Shown here piece after piece: positions 15,832-25,487 of a DNA stretch of 64,000 bases. The notes under the pieces were generated by a model. It ran no database searches, was not told where the DNA came from, and saw nothing but the letters and a program-made list of their open reading frames with translations. Position numbers and translations under genes: made by a program. Within the stretch, counting starts at the first letter, position 1; the number at the start of each line of letters is the position of its first letter. The DNA is from Candidatus Altimarinota bacterium (GTDB lineage: Bacteria > Patescibacteriota > Gracilibacteria > JAHISY01): contig JAQVAZ010000001.1 in assembly GCA_028690585.1 (NCBI GenBank), positions 129,964-193,963 of the forward strand, in the 5' to 3' direction.

Positions 15832-17631
15832 TTACTTGCTTCTCTTCCTCTCTACTTCGGTAAGCAACTTCTTGCGGAGGCGGATTTTGCTTGGAGTGAC
15901 TTCGACTAATTCATCATCAGCCACATATTCGATAGCCAACTCCAGACTCATCTTGCGTGGTGGAATCAGCTTCAACGCATCATCACTACCACTCGCGCGC
16001 ATATTACTGAGTTTCTTTCCTTTGAGTGGATTCACAATCATATCGCCTTCACGAGAATTTTCTCCGATAATCATGCCTTCGTAGACTTCTACTTGAGGGC
16101 CGATGAAGAGAGTGCCTCTCTCTTGGAGATTCGCTAACGCAAATCCCATCGAAGTGCCTTGCTCTTGAGAAATCAAAACGCCGTTGCTTCTCGCTGGGAT
16201 ATCACCTTTCCAACTATCGAAGCGGAGGAAGATATGCGCCAGAGTGCCTTCACCACGCGTATCGCGAATGAATTCACTTTGGTAACCAATGAGGCCGCGA
16301 GTTGGGATTTCAAACTTGATACGAGTGTAACCTTCGATACTTTGCATATCGCGCATTTCACCTTTGCGTTTTCCCATCTTCTCAATCACGATACCAGCGG
16401 ATTCGTCTGGCACTGTGACGATAGCTTCTTCGATTGGCTCGAGTTTCTGACCTTTTTCTTCATGCGTAATAACCTCAGGCCTACCCACGGCTAATTCAAA
16501 ACCTTCTCTACGCATACTCTCAATCAAAACCGCGAGATGCAATTCTCCCCTGCCAGAAACTTTGTAGCTATCACTATTCTCGATTTCATCCACGCGTAAT
16601 CCTACATTCGTCTCCAACTCACGCATGAGTCTGTCGCGAATCTGACGAGTGGTGACGAATTTTCCTTCTTTGCCAGCGAAGGGTGAAGTATTTACATTGA
16701 AAGTCATGGAAACAGTTGGCTCCCCAATCTCAATCACAGGCAGCGCTTCTGGTTTCTCATTATCCGTAAGAGTTTCTCCGATAGTAATATCATCGAAGCC
16801 AGCGACACCGATGATTTCGCCAGCCAGCGCTTCTTGCACTTCGATCTTACGCAATCCTTGGAAGACAAACATCTTCGCGATGCGGCCACGCTTCATGCTG
16901 CCATCGCGACGCGCGAGTGTGACTTCGGTGCCACTCTTGATAGTGCCGCGGATTACTCTACCGATACCGATTCTTCCCAAGTGATTATCGTATTCGAGTG
17001 AGTAAACCAAAGCTTGTAAAGTATCAGCAGCGCTACCGACTTGAGGATTAATCTTATCGCGAATCACGTCGAAAAGTGGAGTCAAATCTTCACTCGTATC
17101 TTCAAGCCTCAGCTTCGCGATACCTTCACGCGCAATAGTCAAAACCATTGGGAAATCGAGTTGCTCATCAGTCGCGCCTAATTCTGCGAAGAGATCGAAA
17201 ACTTGGTCGTGAGTTTTTTCGATATTCGCGCCAGGTTTATCGATTTTATTGATAACCACGATTGGCTTCAAACCCAACTCCAAAGCTTTCTGAGTGACGA
17301 AGCGAGTCTGAGGCATCGGGCCTTCTTGCGCATCGACGAGAATCAAAACTGTATCGCAGATTTTCAAAACTCTTTCTACTTCACTACTGAAATCCGCATG
17401 GCCTGGAGTATCCACGATATTGACTTTGAGATTGTTGTGAAGAATCGAGCAATTCTTGGAAGTGATAGTAATCCCTCTTTCTTTCTCTTGCGCGTTGCTA
17501 TCCATGATGAGTTCTCCGACATGCTCATGCGCTGCAAAAGCGCCACCCTGCTTCAATAGCGCATCGACGAGTGTAGTTTTGCCATGATCCACATGCGCGA
17601 TAACTCCGAGGGTGATAACTTTGGTAGACAA
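15832..17631 (-). CDS. typA: translational GTPase TypA/BipA
   Basis: 599 residues, full family length. The G domain begins GVIAHVDHGKTTLVDALL with G1, then RGITITSKN (G2), DTPGHADF (G3) and NKIDKPGA (G4); EF-G-like domains III and V and the TypA-specific C-terminus follow. It binds the ribosome and supports growth at low temperature and ribosome assembly. It is transcribed alone from the promoter at 17708-17736. Confidence 0.97.
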   Translation of the reverse strand: MSTKVITLGVIAHVDHGKTTLVDALLKQGGAFAAHEHVGELIMDSNAQEKERGITITSKNCSILHNNLKVNIVDTPGHADFSSEVERVLKICDTVLILVDAQEGPMPQTRFVTQKALELGLKPIVVINKIDKPGANIEKTHDQVFDLFAELGATDEQLDFPMVLTIAREGIAKLRLEDTSEDLTPLFDVIRDKINPQVGSAADTLQALVYSLEYDNHLGRIGIGRVIRGTIKSGTEVTLARRDGSMKRGRIAKMFVFQGLRKIEVQEALAGEIIGVAGFDDITIGETLTDNEKPEALPVIEIGEPTVSMTFNVNTSPFAGKEGKFVTTRQIRDRLMRELETNVGLRVDEIENSDSYKVSGRGELHLAVLIESMRREGFELAVGRPEVITHEEKGQKLEPIEEAIVTVPDESAGIVIEKMGKRKGEMRDMQSIEGYTRIKFEIPTRGLIGYQSEFIRDTRGEGTLAHIFLRFDSWKGDIPARSNGVLISQEQGTSMGFALANLQERGTLFIGPQVEVYEGMIIGENSREGDMIVNPLKGKKLSNMRASGSDDALKLIPPRKMSLELAIEYVADDELVEVTPSKIRLRKKLLTEVERKRSK

Positions 17632-17834
17632 GTAGAAGGTAGTTAGTAGAAGGTAGTTGGTAGATTTATCTTTAGAAAAAACATATCACCAACTTTAAAG
17701 CCGCGAGAGTCTAGTCGCGTTTTGCTATAAAAGCAAGCCTTTTAAGGTAGTAGAGGGTAGCTGGTAGTAGGTAGATTTTTGGAATTTTTATTCTTAGATT
17801 TTTCTACAATCTACAATCTATTATCTACCAACTC
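17632..17834. repeat. TAGAAGGTAGTTGGTAG heptamer repeat tracts
   Basis: Two tracts of degenerate 7-mers (TAGTAGA, AGGTAGT, TGGTAGA) flank the typA promoter: 17632-17667 and 17745-17785. Inverted versions (CTACAATCTACAATC, ATTATCTACCAAC) follow at 17800-17832. Similar tracts occur near 40020-40100, 34490, 41990, 51110 and 52755. Confidence 0.7.
17708..17736 (-). promoter_or_regulatory. typA promoter
   Basis: Minus strand TTGCTT (17736-17731), 17 nt, TAGACT (17713-17708). Confidence 0.6.
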
Positions 17835-19499
17835 CTAGAATCCTCCTGCTAGCAACGCTTTCTTCTTTGCGTTGCGGAGAAATTTCCGCGCAACTCCATA
17901 ACCGATGAAAGCGACTGGCATCAGAAGAATATTTCCCCAGCGAATGAAATCTTTACTCACTTCTCCGATAGCAGCGAGAGGCCTATCGCTCATTTGCTTA
18001 CTGCGAATCGTAATCAAATCATCACCGAGGGTGAAGGAATCAATCGCATTGAGTAGGAAAATTTGCCCACCAGAATCTTCTCCAAAAGTTTTGGTTGGGA
18101 AATCCGAGTTACCTACGATTAGCACTTTGCCTTCTCCTTTGCGTTGCGCCAAAACTGCGAGTGGCAAAGCGGGTTTGGCTGTGTCGGAGATGCCAAATTC
18201 TTGCTGCGGATTGAGATCGATTGGTGTTTTCTTCGCTGGCGCAATCGTATTCCCCTCTGTTGTTTTCTCCGTATTCACAGGCGCTGGCGCATCTTTCTCC
18301 GCGAGGATTGCGTAATGCGGAGAAGAAGAAATCAGAGTTTCCACAGTGAGATCTTTATCGGCGCTAGGAGTAATTGTGATAGGAGAAGTCCAAGGCAAAA
18401 TCACAGAATCCAGTTGCGCAGTAATGGAATTATTGCGATTCAAGTCAGTGGATTTCACCCAGAGTGGATAAGGTAAAGCGAAGGAAAAGAAGCCTTGGCT
18501 AAAGTTTGCATTCGCGTTACTCGCATCTGCAACCAAGCTTGGTTCGATTCCGATTCCCCAAGGCTGAAGTAAACTAGAATAATCTACGGGTAAAACTTGC
18601 GCTTGAGTGCCAAGCTCTGAGGAAATTTGATTCAAGAGAAAGATAGCGTTGCCACCTTTTGTGATGAAAGTTTGAATCGCTTTCACTTCGTAATCTTTCA
18701 ACGCTTCTTTTGGCCCAGCAATTACGAGAGTGTTGATACCAGTAATTTCTGGTTTCGCTTCCTCGATTTTTACGCTGGTAACTTGGTAATTTTTCTCCAG
18801 CTTCTCGCGGAAAGGATAATCCGCGCGAGGATTTTGCTGCTGCATCATCTGCGCGAATTGGTTTTGCTCTTCGGGTGGTGCGAATTCATGTTCGGTGTGG
18901 CCAGTGAGGAATCCCACCACTTTCACATCAGTTGCGCTGAGTTTCTTGATAGCAGCAGTGAGGTTGTATTCCAGCTTATCGAGATCTTTTGCGATAGAAA
19001 TACTTTCATATTTATCGTAAGTAGCGAGTGGATTACTTGCATCCGCTTTTGCATCTTTCTTAGGTTTCAAGACTGCTAAACCGAAGTAAGCGCGCAAAAC
19101 TTGCTGCTGGTCTTTTTCGATTACTTGTAAAGATAACTCCTGAATCCCGAGGCTATCCGCGAGACTTTTGGCAGCTGCATCACTGGCTGGATCTACATAT
19201 TCCACCGCAAGTTTCCCACCGCTTAGCGCTGCGTATTCTTCTAGAGTATCTTTGAGAGTTTGCTGTGCTTGCTGCGCCTGCGATGGCAGTTTTTCTGAAA
19301 GGAAAACTTTCAACACTAATTTATCTTTAAGACTACCAACGATATTTTCAGTGGAATCAGAGAGTGTGTAGATATTTCCCTCAGTAAAATCGATTCTCGC
19401 AGAGACAAATGCGGAGAAAACATTTAACGCGATTAGCGCGATTAATACTCCGAAAACGGTAGAGAGGCGGAGGAAATTAGCGCCGGCTTTTGAGAACAT
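17835..19499 (-). CDS. GldG-like ABC auxiliary protein
   Basis: 554 residues. An N-terminal membrane segment (VFGVLIALIALNVFSAF), then RIDFTEGNIYTLSDSTENIVGSLKD, the signature of the GldG / ABC-type uncharacterised auxiliary family, a large extracytoplasmic domain, and a C-terminal membrane segment before a basic tail. It overlaps the permease gene by 23 bp. With GldF- and GldA-like partners it forms an exporter whose substrate is unknown outside gliding bacteria. Confidence 0.8.
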   Translation of the reverse strand: MFSKAGANFLRLSTVFGVLIALIALNVFSAFVSARIDFTEGNIYTLSDSTENIVGSLKDKLVLKVFLSEKLPSQAQQAQQTLKDTLEEYAALSGGKLAVEYVDPASDAAAKSLADSLGIQELSLQVIEKDQQQVLRAYFGLAVLKPKKDAKADASNPLATYDKYESISIAKDLDKLEYNLTAAIKKLSATDVKVVGFLTGHTEHEFAPPEEQNQFAQMMQQQNPRADYPFREKLEKNYQVTSVKIEEAKPEITGINTLVIAGPKEALKDYEVKAIQTFITKGGNAIFLLNQISSELGTQAQVLPVDYSSLLQPWGIGIEPSLVADASNANANFSQGFFSFALPYPLWVKSTDLNRNNSITAQLDSVILPWTSPITITPSADKDLTVETLISSSPHYAILAEKDAPAPVNTEKTTEGNTIAPAKKTPIDLNPQQEFGISDTAKPALPLAVLAQRKGEGKVLIVGNSDFPTKTFGEDSGGQIFLLNAIDSFTLGDDLITIRSKQMSDRPLAAIGEVSKDFIRWGNILLMPVAFIGYGVARKFLRNAKKKALLAGGF

Positions 19500-20187
19500 A
19501 ATAATTGAGGAGTAAGAAAAATCCGATAAAAGAAAGGTAATAAATAATATCGCGTGTATCGACTACTCCGCGGATGATGGAATCATAGTGATTGCCGAGA
19601 GAAATCGCTTGCAAAATTCCTGTGATGAAACCAGGTAAAGCGAAAGTAACGATAGAAGATCCGAGAATATAAAAAGCAAAAGTCACAATCACCGCGAGGA
19701 TGAAAGCGACGATTTGGTTATTGGTGATACTGCTGATGAAAAGCCCCAAAGCGGTATAAGCCGCCCCAAGCAAAAAGACTCCGAGATAAGCAACGAGGAT
19801 TACTCCCCAATCGAGATTGCCGATGAAGCTGATAGAAATCGGCAGAAGAAAAGTCAGCAGCAAAGCTAAACCAAGGAAAGCGAGACTCGCGAGGAATTTT
19901 CCCAACACAGCGAAATGAATCGGGAGTGAGGAAGTCAGTAGAGTTTCCACAGTGCCTTGGCGGTATTCTTCCGCCCACATCCGCATCGTATTCGCAGGAA
20001 TCAGGAAGAGAAAAATCCAAGGCAAGAAATCAAAGTAACCGCGCAGATCTGCTTGATTAGTCAGGAAAAATCCACGGAAAAACATCCACATCGAGAAGGA
20101 AATAAAAACTACGATGAAGATGTAAGCAATCGGAGAATTGAAATAAAGTCGAAGTTCTTTGCGGATTAGCGCAGATAAAGCTTGCAT
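19477..20187 (-). CDS. ABC transporter permease, GldF-like
   Basis: 236 residues with six hydrophobic segments. It begins LIRKELRLYFNSPIAYIFIVVF, and the cytoplasmic EEYRQGTVETLLTSSLP motif is typical of ABC-2 permeases. It is the membrane subunit of the three-gene exporter and starts 10 bp after the ATPase gene. Confidence 0.88.
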   Translation of the reverse strand: MQALSALIRKELRLYFNSPIAYIFIVVFISFSMWMFFRGFFLTNQADLRGYFDFLPWIFLFLIPANTMRMWAEEYRQGTVETLLTSSLPIHFAVLGKFLASLAFLGLALLLTFLLPISISFIGNLDWGVILVAYLGVFLLGAAYTALGLFISSITNNQIVAFILAVIVTFAFYILGSSIVTFALPGFITGILQAISLGNHYDSIIRGVVDTRDIIYYLSFIGFFLLLNYYVLKSRR

Positions 20188-20196
20188 AGGGAAAGG

Positions 20197-21123
20197 TTAT
20201 TTCGTGAGTTTAGTAAATACATCTTCCATAGATTGAGAAGCTACGGAAAGCTCAAGTAAATCTAGTTTCGCCGCCGCGAGATGCTTGATGATTTCTGCGC
20301 GTGGATCTTTCTCTGCGGTAATTTCGAGAATCGCTGTGCCAGCCGCAGCCCCAGGGATATGCGTAACTTTGGAAATTGTTTTGATTTTCTTCACAGCCGC
20401 CAGCGCTTCTTTTACACCACCAGCCACAGTTACTCTGATTTGGAATTCAGTAGTAGCAAACTGTTGCATCAATTCAGCGGGAGAGCCTTCTGCCACCACG
20501 CTACCTTGATTTATCATCACCACACGATTACAAACCGCTTCGACTTCTTGCATGATGTGAGTAGAGAGAATTACAGTTTTATCTTCGCCGAGTTTTTTGA
20601 TTAATTCGCGAATCTCGAGAATCTGATTTGGATCCAAACCCGTGGTTGGCTCATCGAGAATCAGAATCTTCGGATTATGAATTAAAGCTTGCGCCAGTCC
20701 CAAGCGTTGCTTGTAGCCTTTACTCAGCTCAGCCACCGTGAAATACAATCTATCAGCGATGCCGGTAGTTTCCGCTACTTCACGGATAGCTTGCTTTTGT
20801 TTATCGCCAGTAATTCCGTGTAACTCTGCAGCAAACTGAAGATGTTCCAAAACAGTTAAATCTGAATATAGTGGAGCATTCTCTGGGAGATAACCAATCT
20901 TGCTTTGAATCGCTTCAGTAGATTCGCTGATATCCAAACCATCTACTATTACTCTTCCAGAAGTAGGAGTCAGGAAACCAGTGATGATGCGCATCAAGGT
21001 AGTTTTGCCAGCACCATTTGGCCCAAGCAACCCAACTACCTCACCTGGTTGAGTTTCGAGGGAAACCTCTCGCAGCGCGGTGAAATCACCGTAGCGTTTA
21101 ATAATGTTTTTAACTGTAATCAT
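20197..21123 (-). CDS. ABC transporter ATPase, GldA-like
   Basis: 308 residues. Walker A GPNGAGKTT, signature LSKGYKQRLGLAQAL, Walker B ILILDEPTTGLD and the switch His (STHIMQEVEAV) are all intact. The C-terminal extension after about residue 220 resembles the regulatory domain of ABC-2 ATPases. First gene of the operon; its promoter lies 9 nt from the ATG. Confidence 0.93.
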   Translation of the reverse strand: MITVKNIIKRYGDFTALREVSLETQPGEVVGLLGPNGAGKTTLMRIITGFLTPTSGRVIVDGLDISESTEAIQSKIGYLPENAPLYSDLTVLEHLQFAAELHGITGDKQKQAIREVAETTGIADRLYFTVAELSKGYKQRLGLAQALIHNPKILILDEPTTGLDPNQILEIRELIKKLGEDKTVILSTHIMQEVEAVCNRVVMINQGSVVAEGSPAELMQQFATTEFQIRVTVAGGVKEALAAVKKIKTISKVTHIPGAAAGTAILEITAEKDPRAEIIKHLAAAKLDLLELSVASQSMEDVFTKLTK

Positions 21124-21132
21124 ACGCGCGAT

Positions 21133-21160
21133 ATTCTAGTGATTCTCGAGGAGAATTCAA
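21133..21160 (-). promoter_or_regulatory. promoter of the ABC exporter operon
   Basis: Minus strand TTGAAT (21160-21155), 16 nt, TAGAAT (21138-21133); ATG follows after 9 nt, so the leader is 2-3 nt at most. Confidence 0.6.
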
Positions 21161-21243
21161 CTATTAAAGGGTATTTATGGTTTTAGTTAAATTATGATAC
21201 GCATATTTTCAAGTTTTTCTTGCTATAAAAGCACTCTAAGGGG

Positions 21244-21272
21244 TTGCTTTTGGAAGAGTTTTTTGGTAGAAT
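21244..21272 (+). promoter_or_regulatory. promoter of the surface protein gene
   Basis: TTGCTT (21244-21249), 17 nt, TAGAAT (21267-21272); a leader of about 18 nt without ribosome-binding site follows. Confidence 0.6.
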
Positions 21273-21296
21273 ACTCCGAACTTAATACTAAAAAAC

Positions 21297-21959
21297 ATGC
21301 AACACAAACACAAAGCCATCGCGCTTACAGCTCTCTCTGCAGTGCTGTTTACCTTCGGTCTCTCAGCGGATTACTCTTCTGCAGCTGAAACAGCTGCTGC
21401 CAACTACTTGCCAGATGTAACTAATCTAGTAGGTGTAGCAGGAAGCGGTAGTGTGGCGCTTAGTTGGGATACAGTCGCAAATGCCAATCTATACACTATT
21501 TATTATGGCAAAACTAGTGTAAGTGCAGCAGGTGGCACTTATGAATCTCAAGCTACCTCAGAAGCTAATGGTTTTGTGATAAGAAACCTAACTCCAGATA
21601 CACCTTATTACTTTGCGGTGGCAGCGGAAGACACTACTGGCACTTATGCTGGTAGCTACAATTACTCTAATGAAGTTCCAGTGACACCTCTAGCAAATCC
21701 TAGTGAGACAACAGAGGTGGTAACTGTAGTAGGAGATAATGTAACTCCTGCCGAAACAACTCTACCAGCTGCACCGACAACAGCAACTACAACTACAACA
21801 AAAACCGAAACTACAACTCCAGCAAAAACTGAAACTGTAAGCGAGAAAACAGAGGAAAAACTTCCTCAATCTGGCCCAGTAGCGAATCTCGTATTTGGCT
21901 TCAGTATTGCAGCTGCTTTCCTTTGGAGTAAGCGCAAAAGCTTAGTAGCTAGCAAATAA
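21297..21959 (+). CDS. secreted fibronectin-III protein with LPxSG anchor
   Basis: 220 residues. Signal peptide (KHKAIALTALSAVLFTFGLS, about 1-30), a single fibronectin type III domain (VALSWDTVANANLYTIYYG ... ITPDTPYYFAVAAED-like strands), a Thr-rich linker, then LPQSGPVANLVFGFSIAAAFLW and SKRKS: an LPxTG-like sorting motif, membrane span and basic tail. It is probably sortase-anchored on the cell surface and may mediate adhesion. No sortase is in the window. Confidence 0.8.
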   Translation: MQHKHKAIALTALSAVLFTFGLSADYSSAAETAAANYLPDVTNLVGVAGSGSVALSWDTVANANLYTIYYGKTSVSAAGGTYESQATSEANGFVIRNLTPDTPYYFAVAAEDTTGTYAGSYNYSNEVPVTPLANPSETTEVVTVVGDNVTPAETTLPAAPTTATTTTTKTETTTPAKTETVSEKTEEKLPQSGPVANLVFGFSIAAAFLWSKRKSLVASK

Positions 21960-22043
21960 GCGAAGCAAACTTCTAATAAAGAAACATAGATTTATCCGAG
22001 GGATTGTCGAATCAAATTTCTGGGATACCAAAGAATTATAATG

Positions 22044-22072
22044 AAACACCCCAATTATCTGGGGTGTTTTTG
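22044..22072 (+). terminator. terminator after the surface protein gene
   Basis: ACACCCC (22046-22052), 8-nt loop, GGGGTGT, then TTTTG. Confidence 0.75.
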
Positions 22073-22098
22073 TGTGTGGGATTCGGATTAGACTGAAT

Positions 22099-22842
22099 CT
22101 ATTTCAGATATTTCGCTACAAATTTCTTAGCTAAGGAAAGATTATTTAAAAGTTTATCTGCGTTTTCTACGCCGAGAGATTTAGGATTGAATTTCAGAGT
22201 AAGTGTAGTATCGAATTTATCTTTCGCGAGGCGAGTAAGGAAACTCTCAAGCGGAAGATTGCCATCGAGGAAGAGTGTGTGGTCTTTCCCTCCTTTTGCA
22301 TTACTGAGATAGATATAGCGGATGTTTTTCTTGAGGATGGAATAAATCTCGAGAAGTGGCTCACTTCTACCGAGAGTATTACTCACATCAAAAGCGATAT
22401 CTTCGAGATTGTCACGCAGCTGATAGACATCTCCAAAAGCATACTGAGGCAAAATCCCAAAGATAGTTTTCACTGGAGGATTCACTACTGCCACGGTAAT
22501 TTTTTTCTTTCTACGAATGGTTGGCATTTCTTCTTTTAACCATTTGCGATAATTGAAATCAAAAATATCTGGAGGTGTGAGATTCACAATCGGAGCTCCA
22601 ATCGCAGCAGCTAAATCTACTGCGCGCGCAGCTTTAGCTACATTGAGGCTGAGTTGAGTAGATATAGCTACGATAGGTAATTTGTAGCGTTTACTTAATT
22701 CGAGGAGATACCCTGCGTTATGCGTATCGAATTCTCCGTGGCGGATTACTACTTCTATTCCATCTAAACCCGCTTCCGAAGCAAACGCAAAAGCCCTATC
22801 CATTCCGTATCCTGCGAAGCTATCTGAGGTGATTGCTAACAT
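22099..22842 (-). CDS. sugar phosphate isomerase/epimerase-like TIM barrel
   Basis: 247 residues of the xylose-isomerase-like / AP endonuclease 2 superfamily: it starts MLAITSDSFAGYGMDRAFAF, then GLDGIEVVIRHGEFDTHNAGY, and later AFDVSNTLGRSEPLLEIY and IRYIYLSNAKGGKDHTLFLDG, where metal ligands are expected. The substrate is unknown. Single gene, not obviously linked to its neighbours. Confidence 0.65.
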   Translation of the reverse strand: MLAITSDSFAGYGMDRAFAFASEAGLDGIEVVIRHGEFDTHNAGYLLELSKRYKLPIVAISTQLSLNVAKAARAVDLAAAIGAPIVNLTPPDIFDFNYRKWLKEEMPTIRRKKKITVAVVNPPVKTIFGILPQYAFGDVYQLRDNLEDIAFDVSNTLGRSEPLLEIYSILKKNIRYIYLSNAKGGKDHTLFLDGNLPLESFLTRLAKDKFDTTLTLKFNPKSLGVENADKLLNNLSLAKKFVAKYLK

Positions 22843-22878
22843 TTGGTGTGAGTTTAATTTTAATAATTATAACGGAAA

Positions 22879-23355
22879 CTAAGCTGTTGGATTATCCATG
22901 GATTTTGGTAGCGCAAATCTTCCTACTTCTTTTGAAACTATATTTTGCAAACTTGCTAGTTGAGAATGTGTAGTATCTAAAATCTTATTTTTCTGAGGAG
23001 GAAAAGATTCTGTTGCATCTAACATGGCTACAATTTTATCTGCAAGAGCTCCTCTTGCTTCTGGAGGAAGTTTAGACTGATTAGGAGTTTGTAATTCTTG
23101 CAGCAATTGAGAAACTTTCAAAGTTTTTTCTTTCTCTGAAAATTTTCCTTCTTTATCATCAGGGAATAAACTTTTCACTTTTTTCCACAAATCTTCAGCA
23201 GCCATTCCAAGATCTTTAGCTGCTTCCTCAATTATATAAGGAATTTCTCTAATCTCTTTTCTGCCACCACCATTCCGAAAAGCCTCACTAATTGCTCTAC
23301 CTTTTTCAGCTTTAAGATTCGAACGATCTTCTTTTTCAGCATTATTTCCACTCAT
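22879..23355 (-). CDS. hypothetical helical protein
   Basis: 158 residues, no family recognised. Charged N-terminus (KEDRSNLKAEKGR), a Gly-rich NGGGRK turn, and several amphipathic helices (IIEEAAKDLGMAAEDLWKKVKSLF, VSQLLQELQ). No signal peptide or membrane segment. It lies 36 bp upstream of the isomerase-like gene, same strand. Confidence 0.45.
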   Translation of the reverse strand: MSGNNAEKEDRSNLKAEKGRAISEAFRNGGGRKEIREIPYIIEEAAKDLGMAAEDLWKKVKSLFPDDKEGKFSEKEKTLKVSQLLQELQTPNQSKLPPEARGALADKIVAMLDATESFPPQKNKILDTTHSQLASLQNIVSKEVGRFALPKSMDNPTA

Positions 23356-23394
23356 ATTTTGTATTTATTTCTTATCTATTTTAGCAGAAATCCC

Positions 23395-24555
23395 CTATTT
23401 TTTCAAGCTTTTAACGAATTTTCCGATGCGCCGAAAAGCTTCCTCTAACTCGCTAAAACCAGTTGCATAACTGATTCTAATATAAGAAGAAAAATCTTCT
23501 CCAAAAGCGTTGCCTGGCACCACAGCTACTTTCTCCTCTTTGAGCAATCGTAAAGCAAACTCCTCCCCACTTAATCCTGTTTTAGTCTTTACTTCTGGGA
23601 AAGCATAAAAAGCCCCAGCGGGAAGATTGATAGCGAAACCCATCTGTTTCAACTCTCTCACTACGAAATCTCTGCGCATTTGATATTCCTCGCGCATCTT
23701 CTCCATCTCTTTCTCTCCATTTTGCAGCGCTTCTAATGCAGCAGCTTGGGAAACTGTATTCGCGCAAAGCGCAGCATATTGGTGGATTTTGGTTGCTGCT
23801 GCGATTACCTCAGCTGGCGCAGCGAGATAACCGAGGCGGAAACCAGTCATAGCGAAAGCTTTGGAAAATCCCGAGATGGTAATCGTATGCGATTTCATTC
23901 CAGGTAAACTCGCAAACGCGGTGTGTTTTCCACTGTAAATTAACTCTGCATAAATCTCATCCGAGAAAACTACGAGATTATGTTTCTTCACGAAAGCGGC
24001 TAAAGCTTTTAATTCTGCTTGAGTAAAAGTATTTCCCGTCGGATTATTTGGATAGTTGATTACGATTCCGCGAGTCTTGGAAGTGAGTTTCGCTGTGAGA
24101 TTTGCGATGCTGAGTTTCCAATCTTTGCCAAAATTCACACCGACTGGGATTCCGCCTGCGAGAGTAATCAGAGGAGAATACATTACATAACCTGGTTGCA
24201 AAACCAAAACCTCATCACTAGGATTGAGGATTGCGCGCTCTGCGATATCAAAAGCTTCACTGCCACCATTCGTTACGAGAATTTCTTCCTTCGCGGAGTA
24301 GCGCAAAGCAAACTTAGTAGCGAGATATTTTGCGATGGCTGCGCGTAACTCGGGAGTGCCACGATTTCCAGTATAGTGAGTATTTCCCGATTCTAGTGTC
24401 GCGATAGCGGATTCGCAGATATGCCATGGAGTAGCGAAATCTGGCTCACCCACCGAAAGCGAAATCACATCAGGCTGCTCCGCTACTATCTCGAAAAACT
24501 TCCGGATACCGCTCGGAGGAATCGTTGCGAGAGTGGAATTAATTTGAATCTTCAA
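23395..24555 (-). CDS. class I/II aminotransferase (AspC-like)
   Basis: 386 residues from a TTG start; an open frame reaches TTG 24585 but a TATAAT box lies between, so the inner start is preferred. PLP-fold type I: SLSVGEPDFATP, YPNNPTGNTF, and ISGFSKAFAMTGFRLG with the PLP Lys; PGNAFG near the end. It probably transaminates aspartate or aromatic amino acids. An Lrp-type regulator is encoded 290 bp away, which may control it. Confidence 0.9.
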   Translation of the reverse strand: MKIQINSTLATIPPSGIRKFFEIVAEQPDVISLSVGEPDFATPWHICESAIATLESGNTHYTGNRGTPELRAAIAKYLATKFALRYSAKEEILVTNGGSEAFDIAERAILNPSDEVLVLQPGYVMYSPLITLAGGIPVGVNFGKDWKLSIANLTAKLTSKTRGIVINYPNNPTGNTFTQAELKALAAFVKKHNLVVFSDEIYAELIYSGKHTAFASLPGMKSHTITISGFSKAFAMTGFRLGYLAAPAEVIAAATKIHQYAALCANTVSQAAALEALQNGEKEMEKMREEYQMRRDFVVRELKQMGFAINLPAGAFYAFPEVKTKTGLSGEEFALRLLKEEKVAVVPGNAFGEDFSSYIRISYATGFSELEEAFRRIGKFVKSLKK

Positions 24556-24644
24556 GATGAAAAGATTGTGAGAATTATAACTCAAGCTAGTATAAAACGG
24601 ATTGAAGATGGATTATAATCTGGTTGCTCTAACCCACCTCAACT

Positions 24645-24848
24645 ATGTTTAAAAAAACTTTCGCTTTACTTCTCCTTACGATACTCCCACTTGCTGGTTG
24701 TAGTTTTGGCTTAGGTTCTACTAGTGAGAATCTTTCCGCAGAGATTGCAACACCACAAGCAAAATGCCAAATCAATACCGACTGCCCAGCTGGTCAGTGG
24801 TGTTATGTAACTGATACAGAAAATTACTGCAAACCCAACGGTAATTAA
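24645..24848 (+). CDS. small Cys-rich lipoprotein
   Basis: 67 residues. Lipobox LAGC after FALLLLTILP gives a lipid-anchored Cys at residue 19. The mature end has CQINTDCPAGQWCYVTDTENYC, a four-Cys knot-like spacing that suggests disulfides. TATAAT at 24614-24619 drives it. The stop overlaps the end of the convergent Lrp gene. Function unknown. Confidence 0.7.
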   Translation: MFKKTFALLLLTILPLAGCSFGLGSTSENLSAEIATPQAKCQINTDCPAGQWCYVTDTENYCKPNGN

Positions 24849-25327
24849 GCGCTAACTTTTAAGCGCTTATCTTGCCTGGTTTCTCCGAAGATCAAACCAT
24901 CTTCTTTGTATTTCTTGAGAAGGAAATGTGTGGTGGTGCCATTTACATTTTCCAAAACTGCAAGTTTATTACTGACAAACTTCGCCACCTCTTGAAGATT
25001 TTTACCTTTGACGATAATGGTTAAATCGTGACTACCAGAAATCAAATACAAACTTACCACTTCTGGAAACTTCGCAATTCTCTCCGCAGTCTCATCGAAA
25101 CCTTTGCCACGCTGAGTAGTCAGTCTGACTTCGACAATCGCAGTCACTTCATTCTCACTGGTTTTATTCGTATTCAAGACTGTGATGAATCCCACGATTT
25201 CACCAGAAGCGATTAACTTATCGATTTCCACTTTTACTTTTTCTCTACTGATTCCGAGAATACTCGCAAGTGTAGTTTTACTAATGCGCGGATCTTTTTT
25301 GAGTAGAGAGAGTAATTTTTGCCTCAT
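24845..25327 (-). CDS. Lrp/AsnC family regulator
   Basis: 160 residues from ATG at 25327, since the first 28 codons of the longer frame are not family-like. N-terminal winged helix (LLSLLKKDPRISKTTLASILGISREKVKVEIDKL) and C-terminal RAM-type ligand domain (AIVEVRLTTQRGKGFDETAERIAKFPEVVSLYLISGSHDL). It likely senses an amino acid; the nearby aminotransferase is a plausible target. Confidence 0.85.
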   Translation of the reverse strand: MRQKLLSLLKKDPRISKTTLASILGISREKVKVEIDKLIASGEIVGFITVLNTNKTSENEVTAIVEVRLTTQRGKGFDETAERIAKFPEVVSLYLISGSHDLTIIVKGKNLQEVAKFVSNKLAVLENVNGTTTHFLLKKYKEDGLIFGETRQDKRLKVSA

Positions 25328-25364
25328 GGGAAAAGAATTAAGCGTAGTGATTTTAGCATGCAGT

Positions 25365-25393
25365 TTGACAAACCTCCGTTGATTCTCGAGAAT
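25365..25393 (+). promoter_or_regulatory. tRNA-Thr promoter
   Basis: TTGACA (25365-25370), 17 nt, GAGAAT (25388-25393), 13 nt before the tRNA. Confidence 0.6.
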
Positions 25394-25406
25394 TCCGCAG
25401 ACTTTT

Positions 25407-25482
25407 GCCACCGTAGCTCAGCTGGTAGAGCAATCCCTTCGTAAGGGAGAGGTCGGCGGTTCGATTCCGCCTGGTGGCTCCA
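25407..25482 (+). tRNA. tRNA-Thr (CGT)
   Basis: 76 nt with encoded CCA. Acceptor GCCACCG/TGGTGGC, D-arm GCTC...GAGC, anticodon loop TTCGTAA (CGT, reads ACG), T-loop TTCGATT. Confidence 0.95.
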
Positions 25483-25487
25483 TTCTT